DNA of 14,202 nucleotides. Origin: Clostridia bacterium. GTDB taxonomy: Bacteria > Bacillota > Clostridia > Christensenellales > UBA3700. The translations under genes were made by a program, and so were the position numbers. Below, piece by piece: positions 14,180 to 14,202 of this stretch. The stretch lies in NCBI GenBank assembly GCA_029067255.1, contig JAIEEW010000013.1:1-14202 (forward strand), read 5' to 3'. Below the pieces are notes generated by a model. The model was not told the origin of the DNA. It saw nothing but the letters and a program-made list of their open reading frames with translations, and made no database searches. Numbering within the stretch: the stretch's first letter is position 1; each line of letters opens with the position of its first letter.

Positions 14180-14202
14180 ATGGAGATGTCAAAGACTTAC
14201 GA
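14180..14202 (+). CDS. Start of a further gene, cut by the window end (possibly valyl-tRNA synthetase)
   Basis: An ATG at 14180 stands 8 nt after AAGG (14168-14171) and opens a frame that runs to the window end, encoding MEMSKTY. Valyl-tRNA synthetases of Bacillota often begin with a short segment containing KTYDP, which makes valS a reasonable guess. Seven codons cannot prove it. No terminator separates it from the small membrane protein gene, 47 nt upstream. Confidence 0.35.

Overview
The window reads as a chromosomal segment of a low-to-moderate GC Gram-positive bacterium, most likely an uncultured Clostridia-type Bacillota from an animal gut. That placement is inferred from several signs together: an Hsp33 with a C-x-C / C-x2-C zinc site, a YkvI-type membrane protein, BspA-type leucine-rich repeat (LRR) proteins, strong Shine-Dalgarno sites and sigma-A-like promoters with 17-nt spacers. 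I see no phage, transposase, CRISPR, rRNA or tRNA genes.

Layout. Positions 1-308 hold no gene. The first ~213 nt are crowded with inverted repeats and look like a degenerate palindromic intergenic repeat; a good promoter follows (247-275). A four-gene operon runs from 309 to 4706: a polytopic membrane protein, a class I SAM methyltransferase (overlapping start), the redox chaperone Hsp33 (hslO) and a 605-residue helical/TPR-like protein (11-nt overlap). It closes with an intrinsic terminator. A YkvI-like transporter gene (4767-5780) follows and meets, tail to tail, a minus-strand operon for a NitT/TauT-type ABC importer (lipoprotein 8436-7435, ATPase 7418-6627, permease 6646-5810). Two hairpins lie at the convergence.

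From 8575 to 13008, behind a near-consensus promoter, come three tandem paralogous BspA-type LRR genes (323, 599 and 536 aa). None has a signal peptide or N-terminal membrane segment, unlike typical surface BspA proteins. The first two end in short amphipathic, basic, hydrophobic tails that resemble the membrane-targeting helix of MinD. The second and third are two-module proteins, with module ends falling at one recurring hinge. This cluster is the most interesting part of the window: a possible set of LRR scaffolds on the inner face of the membrane, rather than adhesins.

From 13118 a housekeeping block begins: a PgsA-like phosphatidyltransferase with an unusual acidic tail, a small two-helix membrane protein, and the first codons of another gene that could be valS. 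Its promoter contains a 12-bp palindrome over the -35 box and an AATTGCAA direct repeat about three helical turns apart.

Functionally, the first operon joins proteostasis (Hsp33) with proteins of unknown role. The ABC operon imports an unidentified small solute, with no enzyme or riboswitch to name it. The last block supplies membrane phospholipid synthesis. The LRR cluster has its own promoter and no obvious partner gene, so its role is open.
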